Shown: positions 52,587-63,000 of the stretch, piece after piece | Layout: each line of letters opens with the position of its first letter | Numbering within the stretch: position 1 is the first letter of the stretch | Assembly: GCA_963825685.1 (NCBI GenBank) | Contig: CAWGUD010000009.1 | Coordinates: 81,388-145,387, forward strand | Direction: 5' to 3' | Length of the DNA stretch: 64,000 nucleotides | Source of the DNA: JAOUEA01 sp963825685 | Lineage (GTDB): Bacteria; Actinomycetota; UBA4738; HRBIN12 | Notes under the pieces: model-generated | Seen by the model: only the letters and a program-made list of their open reading frames with translations | Database searches by the model: none | Told to the model about the DNA's origin: nothing | Translations under genes and position numbers: made by a program

Positions 52587-52636
52587 TGGCCGGTCGCGTT
52601 CTCATCGGGACCCCCATTTGTTCGCAGGTTGCCCCA
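52586..52636 (+). repeat. Short frame with repeated N-terminus, copy 2 (MAGRVLIGTP...)
   Basis: Starts on the ATG that overlaps the TGA of the CopD-like gene (TGATG) and matches copy 1 at 51931 over 17 codons. The frame continues to 52750, but overlaps the minus-strand 65-residue gene, so only the repeated part is reported. Confidence 0.4.
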
Positions 52637-52646
52637 CGCCAATTTC

Positions 52647-52844
52647 CTATGCCGACTCTGGATCCAGCCACTCGCGCAAGCGCGCCGTCGAGGCATCCTG
52701 ATACGCGTGATGGGCGTAGTCGCCGACCTTCCCGTTGCGCCAATACATGACCTTCCAGCGATCTTCGAACTCGACCTTCTCAATGTGCCAACCCAGCTGA
52801 TGGGCCCGCTCTCGCATCTCGGCGATGGTTCGCTTCCTCGTCAT
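52647..52844 (-). CDS. Small protein of unknown function (65 residues)
   Basis: A basic/acidic small protein. ATG at 52844 follows an AAGGAAGG site at good distance. Composition is balanced and contains GWHIEKVEFEDRWKVMYWRNG, which reads like a beta hairpin, then a helical SARLREWLDP-type end. No family recognised. In-frame sequence further upstream looks non-coding. Confidence 0.55.
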   Translation of the reverse strand: MTRKRTIAEMRERAHQLGWHIEKVEFEDRWKVMYWRNGKVGDYAHHAYQDASTARLREWLDPESA

Positions 52845-52962
52845 TGCGCACCTTCCTTCGCAGCTAGCCCCATCACGTGAGCAGGGCCTCCAACTCCGCC
52901 GGCGTGAGAGCGATAGCTCACGAATCGCTAATCTCAGGGCACCCAAAGCAGAGGAGCGCCCC

Positions 52963-53544
52963 GTGGGCAAAGTAGTCATGTACGCCTCGGTGTCGGTAGA
53001 CGGTTTCATCGCGGACGAGAGCGACCAGCCTGGACCGCTGTTCGACTGGTTGCTCAGCGGTGACGTCCCGTTGGACGAGAGCGGCGAGTTGAAGGTGTCG
53101 CAGGCGTCCTACGACTACACCCGGCCGTACTGGGACCAGATCGGGGCGACGATCGTCGGGCGCCACGTCTTCGACATGACGGACGGCTGGGATGGGAAGC
53201 CTCCGGGCGGGGTCGACCACGTCGTCGTCGTGACTCACCGGGGCAGGCCCGAGGGCTGGCATCCCGAGGCGCCGTTCTACTTCGTCGACGGCGGCGAGGC
53301 AGCCGTGGCCAAGGCGCAGGAGCTCGCGGGTGACCGCATGGTCGAGGTCGCCGCTGGCGACGTCGGTGGCCAGGTGCTTGCCGCGGGCCTGATCGACGAG
53401 GTGCGCATGGACGTCGTACCCGTCGTGTTCGGGTCCGGCAAGCGCTACTTCGGGTCGGTCCATGCGCAGCACCTGTTGGAGGATCCTGACGTGGTGATTC
53501 AGGGCAACCGTGTGCTTCACCTGCGCTATCGGGTGCGCCGTTGA
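52963..53544 (+). CDS. RibD C-terminal/dihydrofolate reductase-like protein
   Basis: A 193-residue RibD-C/DHFR-fold protein. MYASVSVDGFIADESDQPG is the family N-terminus, VGRHVFDM the second block and the C-terminal IDEVRMDVVPVVFGSGKRYF closes the fold. Members are NADPH-dependent or of unknown activity. GTG at 52963 follows a GAGGAG site. The stop overlaps a TTG that could start the next gene. Confidence 0.88.
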   Translation: MGKVVMYASVSVDGFIADESDQPGPLFDWLLSGDVPLDESGELKVSQASYDYTRPYWDQIGATIVGRHVFDMTDGWDGKPPGGVDHVVVVTHRGRPEGWHPEAPFYFVDGGEAAVAKAQELAGDRMVEVAAGDVGGQVLAAGLIDEVRMDVVPVVFGSGKRYFGSVHAQHLLEDPDVVIQGNRVLHLRYRVRR

Positions 53545-53579
53545 CCGTTCTGAGCGGGTACGCGAAGAAGTCCAATGGG

Positions 53580-54491
53580 ATGATCGGCGTCAAGATTGGC
53601 ACGTCGAGCTGGACCGACCCCACGCTCGTGAAGGAAGGTCACTGGTACCCGCCCGAGGCGAAGAGCGCCAAGGCGAGGCTCGAGTTCTACGCGTCGCGGT
53701 TCCCGCTCGTGGAGGTCGACTCGACCTACTACTTCCCGCCGAGCGAGCAGAACTCCGTGCTTTGGATCGAGCGCACGCCCGCAGACTTCACGTTCAACAT
53801 CAAGGCCTACTCACTGCTCACGAACCACCCCACACGCACGGAGTCGCTCTACAAGGATCTCGCCGCTGAGCTTCCCGAGGAAACGCTCTCGAAGCGCCGC
53901 GTCTACCGCGACAAGCTCCCCGACGAGGTCGTGCTCGAGGTCTGGCAGCGGTTCCGTGACGCGCTGATGCCCCTGCACTCAGCGGGCAAGCTCGGTGCCG
54001 TGCTCTTCCAGTTCCCGCAGTGGTTCGTGATCTCGAAGAAGAACAAGGCCTACATCGAAGAGTGCGCGGAGCGGCTGCCCGACTTCCGCGTGGCGGTCGA
54101 ATTCCGGCACAAGAGCTGGATGGAGGAACGCAACGTCGAGGAGACGCTCGGCTTCCTCGAGCGGCTGCGGCTGCCGTACGTCTGCGTCGACATGCCGCAG
54201 GGCTTCGACTCGAGCCTGCCGCCGATCGCCGCGGCGACGGCCGACGACCTCGCGATGGTGCGCTTCCACGGCCGCGACCCGAAGGCCTGGGAGTCGAAGG
54301 CCGAGACCGCGAGCGAGCGATTCCGATACGACTACTCCCACGGCGAGCTCGCCGAGTGGGTTCCCAAGGTGCAGGAACTCTCGGGCCAGGTACGCGAGAC
54401 CCACGTGCTGATGAACAACTGCTACCGGGACTTCGCGGTACGCAACGCGAGAGAACTCGGCGACCTGCTCGACCTAGACCTGCCCGACTGA
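53580..54491 (+). CDS. DUF72 (YecE-like) family protein
   Basis: A 303-residue TIM-barrel-like protein of the DUF72 family. IKIGTSSWTDP-type start, VEVDSTYYFPPSE, FNIKAYSLLTNH and VAVEFRHKSWM are the family blocks, with VRFHGR near the C-terminus. Function unknown; members are linked loosely to nucleic-acid metabolism. ATG at 53580 opens the conserved core; a TTG at 53541 (TTGA overlap) would add 13 residues. Convergent with the photolyase gene. Confidence 0.88.
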   Translation: MIGVKIGTSSWTDPTLVKEGHWYPPEAKSAKARLEFYASRFPLVEVDSTYYFPPSEQNSVLWIERTPADFTFNIKAYSLLTNHPTRTESLYKDLAAELPEETLSKRRVYRDKLPDEVVLEVWQRFRDALMPLHSAGKLGAVLFQFPQWFVISKKNKAYIEECAERLPDFRVAVEFRHKSWMEERNVEETLGFLERLRLPYVCVDMPQGFDSSLPPIAAATADDLAMVRFHGRDPKAWESKAETASERFRYDYSHGELAEWVPKVQELSGQVRETHVLMNNCYRDFAVRNARELGDLLDLDLPD

Positions 54492-55837
54492 GGGGAACTC
54501 AGCCCCGGGCCAGGCGGCTTCGTCGACGGCACCTCGAGGATCGGCGTCGGATACCCCGTTACGCGCAGCAGCTCGGGGTCCCACCATGGCGCGAAGATCC
54601 ACGGCGCCGGCACCTCGGCGAGCTCGCGCACGTACCGCCGCACGTACGTGCCGTCGGGGTCGAACCGCTCCGCTTGGCGCACCGGGTTGAACGAGCGCGA
54701 CCGGCGGGGGTCGGTGCCGGTGCCTGCAGCCCACTGCCAGCCGCCGGAGTTGTTCGCCGGGTCGCCGTCGACCAGCCACCGCATGAAGTGCTCGGCCCCC
54801 CGCTGCCACGGGATGCCCAACCGCCGCGTCAAGAACGAGGCCGTCACCATGCGGGCGCGGTTGTGCATGAACCCTTCCCGGCGGAGCTGCCGCATGCCGG
54901 CGTCGACGAGTGGGATGCCCGTGCGCCCCAGCTGCCAGCGCTCGAACAGGTAGCCGTCGTGGTCGGGCACGGGCGGCAGGTCGTCGGGCGGTTCCCGGAA
55001 GTCACGCCACGCGATCGCCGGGTCGTGCGCGAGCAGCTGACCGTAGAAGTCGCGCCACGCCACCTGGCGCACGAGCTCCTCCGCGCCGGGAACCTCGCTC
55101 GCCGACGCGACCACCTCGTTCGCGCTCACGTTGCCGAACCGAAGGTACGGCGACAGGCGCGAGGTCGCGTCGGCGGCGAGGTCGTTCCGCACCTCGGCGT
55201 AGCGCGACGCACCGTGCGCGAGGTACGCCTCCAGGTGCTTGCGCGCCGCGGTCTCACCCCCCCGAGGAAGGTCGATCGAGTCGGCGGGCGCCGCACCGGC
55301 GTCGGGCCTCGGTCCGGGATCGAGGCCCGGCGAGGTCCCGATCGACGTCGGCGGAGCCAACACGCCCCGGCGGGGGGCCTGGGCCCACGCGCGGTGGTAG
55401 GGGGTGAAGACGGAGTACATGTCCTTGCCGGGCGGCGCCACCTCGCCCGGCTCGATCACCGCGACGCCGGGGTGGACCACGAGGTCGACGCCACGGGCGG
55501 ACAACGCTTCCCGGAGCGCACGCTCCCGTCGCTGAGCGATCGAGCCGGCGTCGGATGACACGTGCACCGCTCGGGCATCGGATCCACGCACGACGTCGAG
55601 CACCCGCGCGACGGGGTCGCCTTCGCGCAGGATCAGTGTCGAGCCCCGGCGGACGAGCGACCGATCGAGATCGACGAGACCCTCCATCAGGAACCGCCGC
55701 CGGTTCGCACTGCGATCCAGCAACGAGGGATCCAGCACGAACAGGGGCACCACGGGCTCGCCGGTTCCCACCGCGGCGACCAGCGCCGGATGGTCGTGCA
55801 CGCGGAGATCGCGGGTGAACAGCACGACCGAACTCAT
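54474..55837 (-). CDS. phr: Deoxyribodipyrimidine photolyase, class I, one frameshift near the C-terminus
   Basis: About 455 residues. The N-terminal Rossmann half starts VVLFTRDLRVHDHPAL. The FAD domain has RLSPYLRFGNVS, VRQVAWRDFYGQLL, DAGMRQLRREGFMHNRARM and the signature GGWQWAAGTGTDPRRSRSFNP. It repairs cyclobutane dimers using light. As read, the frame continues to 54422; one missing G near 54527 would give DEAAWPGAEFPSVGQV and a stop at 54474, a more protein-like end. ATG at 55837 has TACCGT-N6. Confidence 0.88.
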
Positions 55838-55843
55838 CTGCCC

Positions 55844-55849
55844 ACGGTA
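55844..55849 (-). promoter_or_regulatory. Leaderless -10 hexamer TACCGT
   Basis: TACCGT ends 6 nt before the ATG of the photolyase gene at 55837. Confidence 0.45.
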
Positions 55850-55921
55850 GGTGCCCGACAGAGGGCCCACCCGCGTTGAACCGATGCATCGGCGCGACCC
55901 GGCGAGAACGTCGCCCCGGGG

Positions 55922-55927
55922 TACGCT
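55922..55927 (+). promoter_or_regulatory. -10 hexamer TACGCT
   Basis: TACGCT ends 8 nt before the ATG at 55936 and 5 nt before an overlapping GTG at 55933, leaving the exact start of the M50 gene open. Confidence 0.4.
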
Positions 55928-55935
55928 CGTGAGTG

Positions 55936-57072
55936 ATGGGCGGAGGCAACCGTTGGAAGGTCGCGACCGTGCGGGGCATCCCGCTCTACGTCAGCACGTC
56001 GTGGTTCGTGATCGCCGCGCTCTACATCTGGTTGCGCTACGAGGACCTCACCCGCCTGTTCGTCGAGCCTGCGGAGGCCGCCACGATCGCCGTGCTCGCC
56101 GCGGTGCTCTTCTTCGGAAGCGTGCTCCTGCACGAGGCGGCACACGCCATCATGGCTCGCTCGCTCGACCTGCCGGTCTCCGGCATCACCCTGGTGTTCT
56201 GGGGCGGGGCCACCGAGACGAAGGCGAGCGCCAAGGGTCCGCTCGGCGAGTTCCTCGTGGCATTCGTCGGACCGGCGACCACGCTGGTGCTCGCAGGGGT
56301 GTTCTGGTTCGGGGAGACCCTCACCAACGGTCTCGTCGCCGACACCCTCGGTTCGCTCGCATGGCTCAGCCTGATCTTCGCCGGGTTCAACGCCCTGCCG
56401 GGGTTCCCCCTCGACGGAGGACGCATGATGTTGGCCACCGTCTGGGGCATCACGGGCAACCGCCGGACGGCGATGCGAGCCGCGGGGTATGGAGGCATCG
56501 CGGTCGGCGCCCTGATCGGCGGGATCGCAGTCTGGTTGATCGCGAACGGGGATGTCTTCACGGCCGTCTTCCTCGGGTACGTCGCGATGATCCTGATCTC
56601 GGCGGGCCGCGGGATGGATCAACGCATCGCGATCCGCGACCAGCTCGTGAAGGGAACGGTTGCCGAGGCGATGCGGCCACCACCGCCAACCGTGCCGATC
56701 GACATGACGCTCCTGCAGGCGCTCGACGGGTACCTGCGCGGCGCCGACGGTCAGGCGTTCCCGGTCGTCGACGCAGGGAAGGTCGTCGGCACCGTCTCGA
56801 TCGAGAGCGCGCGCAAGGTCGGCGGCCGCGATCCGACAAGGCCGGTGCGCGACGGCGTACGGCCGATCGCCCAGACGCCGGTGGTCGCGCCGAGCGAGAC
56901 GCTCGACGACGCGCTCGAGTGGCTCGGCGGCCGCGAGGGCATCGTGCTGCGCGATGGGGTGCTCGTCGGGGCGCTCGGCCCCGCCGACGTCGAACGCTGG
57001 TACCGCCGGGTCATCGAGGGCAAGGTCGACGATCTGCGCGATGTGACCGTGCCGGCCCGCCCCGACCTCTAG
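55936..57072 (+). CDS. Site-2 protease (M50) with C-terminal CBS pair
   Basis: A 378-residue intramembrane zinc protease. Zinc ligands are in LHEAAHAIMARS (HExxH, about residue 66) and NALPGFPLDGGRM (about 157). About six membrane helices end near residue 225, then a cytosolic CBS-domain pair (about 240-355). Such proteases cleave membrane-spanning anti-sigma factors or signal peptides, with CBS domains gating by nucleotides. No anti-sigma factor lies next to it. Confidence 0.9.
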   Translation: MGGGNRWKVATVRGIPLYVSTSWFVIAALYIWLRYEDLTRLFVEPAEAATIAVLAAVLFFGSVLLHEAAHAIMARSLDLPVSGITLVFWGGATETKASAKGPLGEFLVAFVGPATTLVLAGVFWFGETLTNGLVADTLGSLAWLSLIFAGFNALPGFPLDGGRMMLATVWGITGNRRTAMRAAGYGGIAVGALIGGIAVWLIANGDVFTAVFLGYVAMILISAGRGMDQRIAIRDQLVKGTVAEAMRPPPPTVPIDMTLLQALDGYLRGADGQAFPVVDAGKVVGTVSIESARKVGGRDPTRPVRDGVRPIAQTPVVAPSETLDDALEWLGGREGIVLRDGVLVGALGPADVERWYRRVIEGKVDDLRDVTVPARPDL

Positions 57073-57096
57073 GACGCGGCTGTCGGTAGGCGGCGG

Positions 57097-57102
57097 TAGC
57101 AT
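57097..57102 (+). promoter_or_regulatory. Leaderless -10 hexamer TAGCAT for the adnAB operon
   Basis: TAGCAT ends 7 nt before the GTG at 57110. Confidence 0.45.
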
Positions 57103-57109
57103 CCGCGGT

Positions 57110-60022
57110 GTGACGCCCCCCTTCTCCCCCGATGAGCGCCAGGCGCTCGTGCTCGCCCACGCCTCGGGCACGCTGCTCGTGACCGGCCCGGCCGGCGCGG
57201 GCAAGACCGCCGTGCTGCGGGAGCGCTTCGCCCGGCTCGTCGAGCAGGGCGCCGACCCCGACCGGGTCGCGCTCGTCGTGGGTTCGTCGTCGGCACGCGA
57301 GGCGACGCGATCGGCGCTGCTGCAGCGGCTTCCGACCTCGCTCTCGGGTCTGCACGTCGTCACGATGCACGGGCTCGCGAACCGCGTCCTGAAGGCGCAT
57401 GCCGAACAGGCGGGCGAGGGAGAGCCACCGCAACTCTTGTCGGCGACCGAGCAGTTCGCGAAGGTGCAGGAGCTGCTGGAGGCCCAGGACCCTGGGCGGT
57501 GGCCCGCCTATGGTCCGCTCCTCGGCATGCGGGGGTTCGCCGACGAGGTGCGGCAGTTCCTCTCCCGTGCGCAGGAAGCACTCCTCACGCCCGAGCAGAT
57601 CGTCGAGGCCGCCGACCGGCGTGGGCTGACGGGCTGGCGCGAGCTGGCCGGGTTCCTGGGTGAGTACCAGGAGGTGCTCGACGCGATGAACCTCGCCGAC
57701 TTCGCCACGGTGCTGCAGCGCGCGGCAGGGGAAGCGCTCGAGGGCGAGCCGTCGTTCGACCACGTGCTGGTCGATGACTACCACGACACCACGCTCGCGG
57801 CGGAGGCGATCCTGCGCGGGCTCCGGGCTCCCGACCTCGTGGTGGCCGCGAACCCCGATGCCCACGTCTTCTCGTTCCAGGGCGCGAGCCGTGCCCCGCT
57901 CGATCGCTTCCTCGACGTGTTCGAGCGATGCGCGCGTGTGGTGCTGGCGACGAACCACCGGGCACCCGAGCCGCCGGCCGTCGAGGCGTGGGTCGCACCC
58001 CACGCGAGCGACGAGCACGGGGCGATCGCCCGGGAGCTCCGCCGCCTGCACGTCGAGCACGGGGTCGGGTGGAACGACATGGCGGTGGTCGTGCGGCGCC
58101 AGGGAGCCCACCTCGGCGGGCTGCTTCGCGCGCTCGACGACGCGCGCATCCCTCGCGCGATGCCCGAGCGGGGACTCTCGCTCACCGCCGAGCCGGCGAC
58201 ACGCCCCTACGTGCTCGCGTTTCGGTGGCTCGTCGCCGACGAGACCGCGCGCGAGACGCTGATCGAGCAGCTGCTGGTCTCCGACGTGGTCGGACTCTCC
58301 CCGGCCGCCGCCCGAGGGCTGCTGCGCGCGGCCCGGGCGACGACCGGCTCGATCGCGAACGCGCTCGACGTGACCGAGGGACTGACACCCGCCGAGGCCG
58401 ACGCGGTCGTGGCCGCGCGGGAGACACTCGCGCGGGCGTCTCTGTTCGCCGGCATGAGCGTGCAGGATGCCTTCCGCCACCTCTGGGAGCACCTGCCCTG
58501 CTCCCGACGGCTCGTCGACAGCGCAGGTGAAAGCGCCGACGCCCGTCGCGAGCTCGACACGGTCGTGACCTTCGCGAACGTCGTCGCCGAGACCGACGAG
58601 GCCAGCGCCGATGCGGGAGTCGAGGCCTTCCTCGAGGCGCTCGATGCCGGCCGGCACGGCCCCGGCTACTCCGCATGGGAGCGCACGCGCGCCGACGCGG
58701 TGCAGGTGCTGACCGCGCATGGCACCGTCGGGCGGGAGTTCGACACGGTGCTCGTGACCGGCGTGACCGAGGGCAACTTCCCGAGCCTGTCGAGGCCCGA
58801 GCCCATGTTCGATCTCGCCGTACTCGAGCATCCGGTCACGAACGCCGAGCGCAACCGCGAGCGCCTCGACGACGAGCGGCGTCTGTTCGACATGGTCCTC
58901 GCTCGAGCGAAGCGCCGCGTGGTGCTGACCTGCGCCGACGCTCACCCCGACGCCGAGGAACGCTCGGCGCGCTCGCGGTTCATCGACGCGACGACGTGGT
59001 CGGCCGTGCCCGTCGGGCCGTTCGATGACCCCGTCTCGACGCGAGAGGCGGCCGCGGCCTGGCGCTCGCATCTCGGCGACGAGGCGCGCCCAGCGTGGCA
59101 GCGCGTCGCAGCCCTCGACGGGTTGGTCGCACTGCAGGTCGACGCTCGCCGCTGGTGGTTCCAGCGCGAATGGACCGACACGGGACGGCCGCTGCACGAG
59201 ACGATCCGCGTCTCGTACTCACGGCTGTCGAACCTCGAGGCATGCGAGCTGATGCACGTGCTCGGCGACGAGCTTGGCCTCGGCAAGCCGGGCGGCTACC
59301 ACGCGTGGGTGGGCAAGACGGTTCACACGATCCTCGAACAGGTGGAGAAGGGCGAGCTCGTGAAGGATCCGCGCGCGATGGTCGAGGCGCTCGAGCAGCG
59401 GTGGCGTCAACAGGAGTTCCCGTCGATGGCCGTGTCGAAGGCGTTCTTCACGCTGGCCAAGGACCACATGCTCCGCAACTGGTTCGAGAACTACGCCGAC
59501 CGTCCCGCCGCCGGCATCGAGTGCTTCTTCGAGTTCGAGTTCGAGGGCGCGAAGGTGATCGGCTACATCGACCGCATCGGACCCGCCGTGCAGGACGGGT
59601 ACGTGATCACCGACTTCAAGACCGGCAAGAGCGACAGCGCCGGGCCGCCGCGCGACAGCCTGCAGCTCGGCATCTACTACCTCGCCGTGCAGGAGTCGCC
59701 CGACCTCGCCGAGTTCCAACCGGTGAGGACCGTCGAGCTCGCGTTCCTGCGCGGCAACTGGAAGAGCCCGAACATCGACTACCGCAAGTGGATGGTCACC
59801 GAGCGCGACGAGGAGGCCTATCAGGCCGAGATGCGGGAACGCCTCACGGCGCTGATCGCGAGGAAGCGCGAGCTCACCGAGCTCGAGGTCTTCCGGCCGA
59901 ACCCGTACGCGAACTGCCGTTTCTGCGACTTCCAGACGCTCTGCCCGCTCTACGCGGAAGGGCAGCCCGTGTTCCCGGTCGATGTCGTGCGGGGCGGCGC
60001 GCCGCAGGAGGTGCCGGCATGA
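57110..60022 (+). CDS. adnA: AdnA-like helicase-nuclease subunit
   Basis: A 970-residue protein with an N-terminal UvrD-like motor and C-terminal RecB-type nuclease. Walker A GPAGAGKT (about 25-32) is intact but motif II reads VDDYHD in place of DEYQD, as expected for the weaker motor. The nuclease has GYIDRIGP, VITDFKTGKS and LQLGIYYLA. A Cys in NLEACEL and CRFCDFQTLC near the end can form an Fe-S staple. With AdnB it resects double-strand breaks. GTG start; its stop overlaps the adnB ATG (ATGA). Confidence 0.88.
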   Translation: MTPPFSPDERQALVLAHASGTLLVTGPAGAGKTAVLRERFARLVEQGADPDRVALVVGSSSAREATRSALLQRLPTSLSGLHVVTMHGLANRVLKAHAEQAGEGEPPQLLSATEQFAKVQELLEAQDPGRWPAYGPLLGMRGFADEVRQFLSRAQEALLTPEQIVEAADRRGLTGWRELAGFLGEYQEVLDAMNLADFATVLQRAAGEALEGEPSFDHVLVDDYHDTTLAAEAILRGLRAPDLVVAANPDAHVFSFQGASRAPLDRFLDVFERCARVVLATNHRAPEPPAVEAWVAPHASDEHGAIARELRRLHVEHGVGWNDMAVVVRRQGAHLGGLLRALDDARIPRAMPERGLSLTAEPATRPYVLAFRWLVADETARETLIEQLLVSDVVGLSPAAARGLLRAARATTGSIANALDVTEGLTPAEADAVVAARETLARASLFAGMSVQDAFRHLWEHLPCSRRLVDSAGESADARRELDTVVTFANVVAETDEASADAGVEAFLEALDAGRHGPGYSAWERTRADAVQVLTAHGTVGREFDTVLVTGVTEGNFPSLSRPEPMFDLAVLEHPVTNAERNRERLDDERRLFDMVLARAKRRVVLTCADAHPDAEERSARSRFIDATTWSAVPVGPFDDPVSTREAAAAWRSHLGDEARPAWQRVAALDGLVALQVDARRWWFQREWTDTGRPLHETIRVSYSRLSNLEACELMHVLGDELGLGKPGGYHAWVGKTVHTILEQVEKGELVKDPRAMVEALEQRWRQQEFPSMAVSKAFFTLAKDHMLRNWFENYADRPAAGIECFFEFEFEGAKVIGYIDRIGPAVQDGYVITDFKTGKSDSAGPPRDSLQLGIYYLAVQESPDLAEFQPVRTVELAFLRGNWKSPNIDYRKWMVTERDEEAYQAEMRERLTALIARKRELTELEVFRPNPYANCRFCDFQTLCPLYAEGQPVFPVDVVRGGAPQEVPA

Positions 60023-63000
60023 GCTCAGGCTTCCCCGCCGAGGTCGTCACGGCCATGGGCGGAGCGCCGCCGACCGACGAGCAGTGGCGCGCGATCACCA
60101 TGCCGCTCGAGCCGAGCGTGCTGATCGCCGGAGCCGGTTCGGGCAAGACGAGCGTGATCGCGGCCAGGATCGTGTACCTGGCGCTCGCGGCGCTCGGCCG
60201 GGTCGACGGCGACGTCGCGGGCGTGCTGCCCGGCAACGTGCTGGCGCTCACGTTCACCGTGAAGGCCACCGACAACCTGCGTTCGCGCATCCGTCGCGCG
60301 CTCGCCGGTGTCGAGCTCGCCCAGGGCGAGGAGCCCGAGATCTTGAACTACCACGGTCTCGCGGCCCAGGTGATCGATCGGTTCGGCATCCTCGCGGGCA
60401 TCGAGACTGGCCGCCGCGTGCTGAGTCAGGCGCAACGCGTCACGTTGGCCGGGCGTGTGCTCGACGAGATGACGTTCGAGCACACCAAGACCGAGTGGCA
60501 GCCGAGCGTGGTCGACAAGATCCTCAACCTCGACGGGCAGATCGCGAACCATCTGGTCGATCCCGACGACGTCGTCTCGTTCGTCGAGGGGCGCCTGCCC
60601 GTGTTCAAGGAGATCGCGCGCACCGATCGCGTCTATTACACGGCGCTGGAGCGCATCGAGCTCGCGAAGGCGGTGGGGGTCTTCCGCCGGCTCAAGCGCG
60701 ACCTCGGCGTGATCGACTTCGGCGACCAGATCGAGCTGGCGGTGATGGTCGCGACCGCACACCCCGAGGTCGGCCACGAATACCGCGACCGCTTCGCCGC
60801 CGTGCTGCTCGACGAGTACCAGGACACGAACGTCGCCCAGGCCAAGCTGATGCGGGCGATGTTCGCCGGCGGGCATCCCGTCACCGCCGTCGGCGACCCC
60901 GACCAGAACATCTACGCGTGGCGCGGGGCGTCGCTGTCGAACCTGTTCGACTTCCCGACCGACTTCCCGAAGGACGACGGCACGCCCGCCGATCGGCTGC
61001 CGCTCTTCACGAACTTCCGATCGGGAGCGCGCATCCTGCATGCGGCCGACACGATCATCTCGCCGCTGCCGCCGGCCCAGCGTCCCGATCCCGACAAGCG
61101 GCTCGTGCCGTTCGGTCCGAACGGCGAGGGCGAGGTGAGCGTGACATCGCACCGCGACGAGCTCACCGAGGCCCGCGCGATCGCCGACCGGATCCTCGCC
61201 TTGCATCTGGGCGCTCAAGGAGCCGAAGGCGTCGCGCCCACGAGATGGCACGAGGTCGCGGTGCTGTGCCGCACGTCCCGGCTGTTCTTCCTGCTGCAGC
61301 AGACGTTCGCCGAGCGCGAGATCCCCGCCGAGATCGTGGGCCTCGCCGGGCTGCTACGCACGCCCGAGGTCGTCGAGGTCATGGCGTACGCCCGTGCGGC
61401 GAACGACGCGATGGCGAGCGTGGCGCTCGCCCGCATCCTCATGGGCCCCCGCTACCGGGTCGGCTTCAAGGACCTCGCGCTGGTCGCGAGCTGGGCCAAG
61501 GGCAAGAACTACGCCTGGCGCGACGAGGGCGGCGACGACGAGGAGACGCCGTTCCTGTTCGCGGAGGCCCTGGAGCACCTCGACGAGGTCGAGGGCCTCT
61601 CCGACGAGGGTCGCGCGCGGCTCGAGGAGTTCCGCAGCGAGCTCTCGGCGCTGCGGGTCGACGCGCGCCGCCCGGTGCCCGAGTTCCTCGGCGAGGTGAT
61701 CCGGCGCATCGGCATCGTCGAGGAGCTCGAGGCAGACGTCGATCGCGCCGCGGCCGCGCAGCGCTCGCGCAACCTCGCGGCGTTCCTCGATCAGGTGCAC
61801 GCGTTCGAGCCCGTCGAAGGCGAGCTCACGCTTCGCGCGTTCCTCGACTACGTCGACTCGGTCGAGGCCCTCGAGAAGGAAGAGTGGGAGCCGGTGCAGC
61901 CGAGCGAGTCCGACTCGGTCAAGGTCATGACGATCCACCAGGCCAAGGGGCTCGAGTTCGACCACGTGTTCGTGCCCGGCGTCGCGGCCGGGCTGATGCC
62001 CTCGAAGCGCATCCAGCAGAACCCGGCCGAGCGCGGCTACTCCCTCGACTTCGAGCTGCGCGGCGACGCGGCGATCCTGCCCTCGTTCGACGGCGTGCTC
62101 TCGCACTTCAAGCGCGATCTGCAGGCCCAGGAGGTGATCGAGGAACGCCGCACGATGTACGTCGCTCTCACCCGCGCGCGCCGGTCGCTGCACGTGAGCG
62201 CCTCGAACTGGTACGGCGAGAACGTGCGCGCGAAAGGCCCGAGCGAGTTCTTCGCCGAGCTCGCCGACTGGGGAACGACGACCGAGGAGGCCGACGTGAC
62301 GATCGAGGCCGCGGACGCCCCTCGGGCGACGACGCGGAGCCCGAGCAGAACCCGATGCTCGGCTACCGCGAGTCGCTCGTGCGCGACTGGCCGGGACCGG
62401 CGCGGCCCGACGACACCGACGCGGCCTTCCCCGACGGATGGCGGCGCACCGCCGTGGCCGCGATCGAGGCGCGGTGCGGTGCAGACCGCGCTCGTCGACG
62501 CACTCGACGCCGACGACCGCGAGGCGTTCGAGCGTGTGACCATCGATCGGCGCCAGCTCGCCTCGCACCTGCGCGAGCGCGAGGCCGTCGAGGGCGGTCC
62601 GAGCGTCGAGCGCGTGCCCCAGGCGGTCGGCGCGAGCGACCTCATCACGTACGTGCAGTGCCCGAAGCGCTTCTACTGGTCGCGCGTGCGTCCGTTGCCA
62701 CGCTTCAGCGGGCCGGCGGCACGCATCGGCACCGAGATCCACGCCTGGATCGAGCGCCGGGCCCGAGGCCAGGGCCAGCTGCTCGAGTTCGACGACCGTC
62801 CCGACCTCACCGACGAGGAGCTCGCCGGCGACCCGGGACGCGTCGAGCGCCTTCGCGAGTCGTTCCTCGCCAGCCGGTTCGCCGACGTCTCGCCCTTGTA
62901 CGCCGAGCGCGCGTTCCTGCTTCGGCTCGGCGAGTTCACCGTCGGCGGACGCATCGACGCGATCTTCGGCGACCCGACGGCCCATGGGAGATCGTCGACT

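Noticed and set aside
51931..52636. Paired tRNA-like or attachment-site remnant
   Set aside because: The repeated segments cannot be folded into a cloverleaf, differ mostly at codon third positions and have no integrase nearby.
57011..59197. 728-codon minus-strand frame opposite adnA
   Set aside because: Shadow frame. The plus strand contains Walker A, helicase and nuclease motifs in order.
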